Shown here: piece by piece, positions 62,925 through 64,000 of the stretch
Layout of the letters: each line of letters starts with the position of its first letter
Numbering within the stretch: the first letter of the stretch is position 1
Assembly: GCA_022494885.1 (NCBI GenBank)
Contig: JAGVSM010003760.1
Span: 122,078-186,077, forward strand
Source: Micrasema longulum
Lineage: Eukaryota; Arthropoda; Insecta; Trichoptera; Brachycentridae
Direction: 5' to 3'
Length of the DNA stretch: 64,000 nucleotides
Position numbers and translations under genes: made by a program
The notes under the pieces: generated by a model
What the model was told of the DNA's origin: nothing
The model's database searches: none
What the model saw: the letters and a program-made list of their open reading frames with translations, nothing else

Positions 62925-63515
62925 GAGATGGAAGAGTTGAGGAAATGCGGATGTTTAAACATAGGCAAAATGTTGAATTAACATAATACAACAGAGATGA
63001 AGAACATTTTAGAGGAAGAAATATACTCGTAGAAGTCTAGGCATCCACAGGGCTTATGACCTGAAATTGGCTGGTCTATGTGGCCACTCTACACACTATG
63101 TAACATTCACCATTCTGCCTATATTTGAACATTTAAATTCCTTCGATTCCTTCATTTGTTTGTAAAGCTAAGGAGATGAAACCTTTATTGTTGCGGGTGA
63201 GATTTATATGATTGAATTATTTCAACTACATCCTAGGCAACGCCTGAAAATAATTTTCATTTTACATACTTCTTCTTAAACCAGGCGGATTTATTAACAA
63301 TATTTTGAGCTTGGCCAAATTTTTGTAGACACGGACTGGATTCGACCGTACGAAAATTTGGACCAGCTCAAAACATTGTTAAGAATAGTAAATGTTATAC
63401 AGTGTGTAAAGTGGCCACTTAATCCTGCCGATGACAGGTCATGAGCTCTGTAAATGGCAGGCAATGGCTCGTATTGCATTTTCAAAAATGTTTTCCTTGA
63501 CAATTGTTGCAAATT
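62925..63515. repeat. Family A2 copy with hairpin and partial inverse arm
   Basis: The arm (CAACAGAGATGAAGAACATT, GGCATCCACAGGGCTTATGA, TAGGCAACGCCTGAAAATAA) is followed by a hairpin (TTGGCCAAATTTTTGTAGAC against ACGAAAATTTGGACCAGCTC). A shortened inverse arm follows (TTATACAGTGTGTAAAGTGG, ATGACAGGTCATGAGCTCTG). A stray A1-type minus fragment precedes it at 62925-62970. Confidence 0.75.
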
Positions 63516-63889
63516 TAGACTAAAAAAGAAACCAACACACTGCATAAACAAGTATATAACCGTTTTATTATTATTATGAATTTTGAAAAAGGGCACACAT
63601 AAACATAATCTTATATGTACTTTAATAAAAATAATGCACATCAATTTCATTTATAAGTTGTTAAACATAATATATGTCTTAACTTTCTATTTGAATTTTT
63701 ATGAAAAAAAAAATTGATAAATGTTTTTTCCCACGTCATAATATTTATTTTACTTTCGTTTTTTAAATTGAATTTTGTGACTTTGCCTTTTTTCTAAATG
63801 CTAGTCTGATTTTGATTTTTTTCTCTGGTATTGTGATCATGTTCATGTTAGCATTGATCAAATTTTTTATCAATAATTAATAATATTAT
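63516..63889. other. AT-rich spacer
   Basis: The 118-codon minus ORF at 63294-63650 runs across this and the family A copy. It is not credible as a gene. Confidence 0.35.
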
Positions 63890-64000
63890 ATCGGCCTCGT
63901 AGTGTTATGGTCAGCGCGTTTGCCTACCAAGCAAGAGGTCTCGGGTTTGATTCGCGCCATGGTTGAAATGAAATATTTATTTTAAAGGGTGTTGTCACAC
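63890..64000 (+). mobile_element. SINE D3, cut by the window edge
   Basis: Head CGTAGTGTTATGGTCAGCGC, B box AGGTCTCGGGTTTGATTCGC, then GAAATATTTATTTTAAAGGG and TGTTGTCACAC. It shows the uninterrupted sequence at the point where RTE-1 split the copy at 12855-13565. Confidence 0.7.

Noticed and set aside
63294..63650. 118-codon minus ORF
   Set aside because: It crosses a family A hairpin and AT-rich spacer.

Overview
The window reads as animal, almost certainly insect, nuclear DNA from a large, repeat-rich genome. It is strongly AT-rich and has no dense gene order. Short ORFs are nearly all shadows or broken retrotransposon pieces. Lepidoptera is the best guess, from family knowledge only: GTAGGTACCTAC-type motifs, a repeat headed by TAGCGGACCCGACAGACGTT, LINE 3' ends of the 'GGAAGAAATTGCC' type, and many RTE-, CR1-, Jockey- and R1-like fragments. 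No gene in the window fixes the species.

Most of what can be read is mobile DNA. (1) Family A, a foldback repeat in two subfamilies, A1 and A2, recurs about 20 times on both strands; its arms and hairpin pieces are arranged head-to-head and head-to-tail. (2) Non-LTR retrotransposon fragments, nearly all 5'-truncated, fall into four RTE-like groups (RTE-1 to RTE-4), a CR1-like group, several Jockey-like groups (LINE-J, K, L, F and others) and one R1-like copy at 6055-6980. (3) tRNA-derived SINEs form four types (D1 to D4). (4) Elements E and E2 carry a hammerhead-like hairpin and may be Penelope-like. (5) Two MITEs lie inside one RTE copy. (6) A Helitron-like repeat is present in two copies. 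Group names are labels used only here.

Nested insertions with target-site duplications give a relative history. RTE-1 split a SINE at 12994-13482 (12-bp duplication). A LINE tail split RTE-1 at 3805-4358 (7 bp). A PIF/Harbinger-like MITE (TAA) and a MITE with an 8-bp duplication both sit in the RTE-1 copy at 31530-32632. LINE tails sit inside family A copies at 10479, 19321, 21089, 57071 and 58537. RTE-3 at 23132-23565 has a perfect 14-bp duplication and looks recent.

Host coding sequence is scarce. The best candidate is the 3' end of a minus-strand gene at 27115-27592: two exons, GT-AG borders in matching phase, a stop codon and poly(A) signals. Weaker candidates are a GC-rich possible 5' exon at 26380-26700, a TATA-containing stretch near 25729, and a 65-codon ORF with a hydrophobic start at 51610-51807. 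Long AT-rich stretches at 8.9-10.4, 14.9-17.1, 22.5-23.1, 54.8-56.3, 59.2-60.2 and 61-62.8 kb hold nothing recognised.
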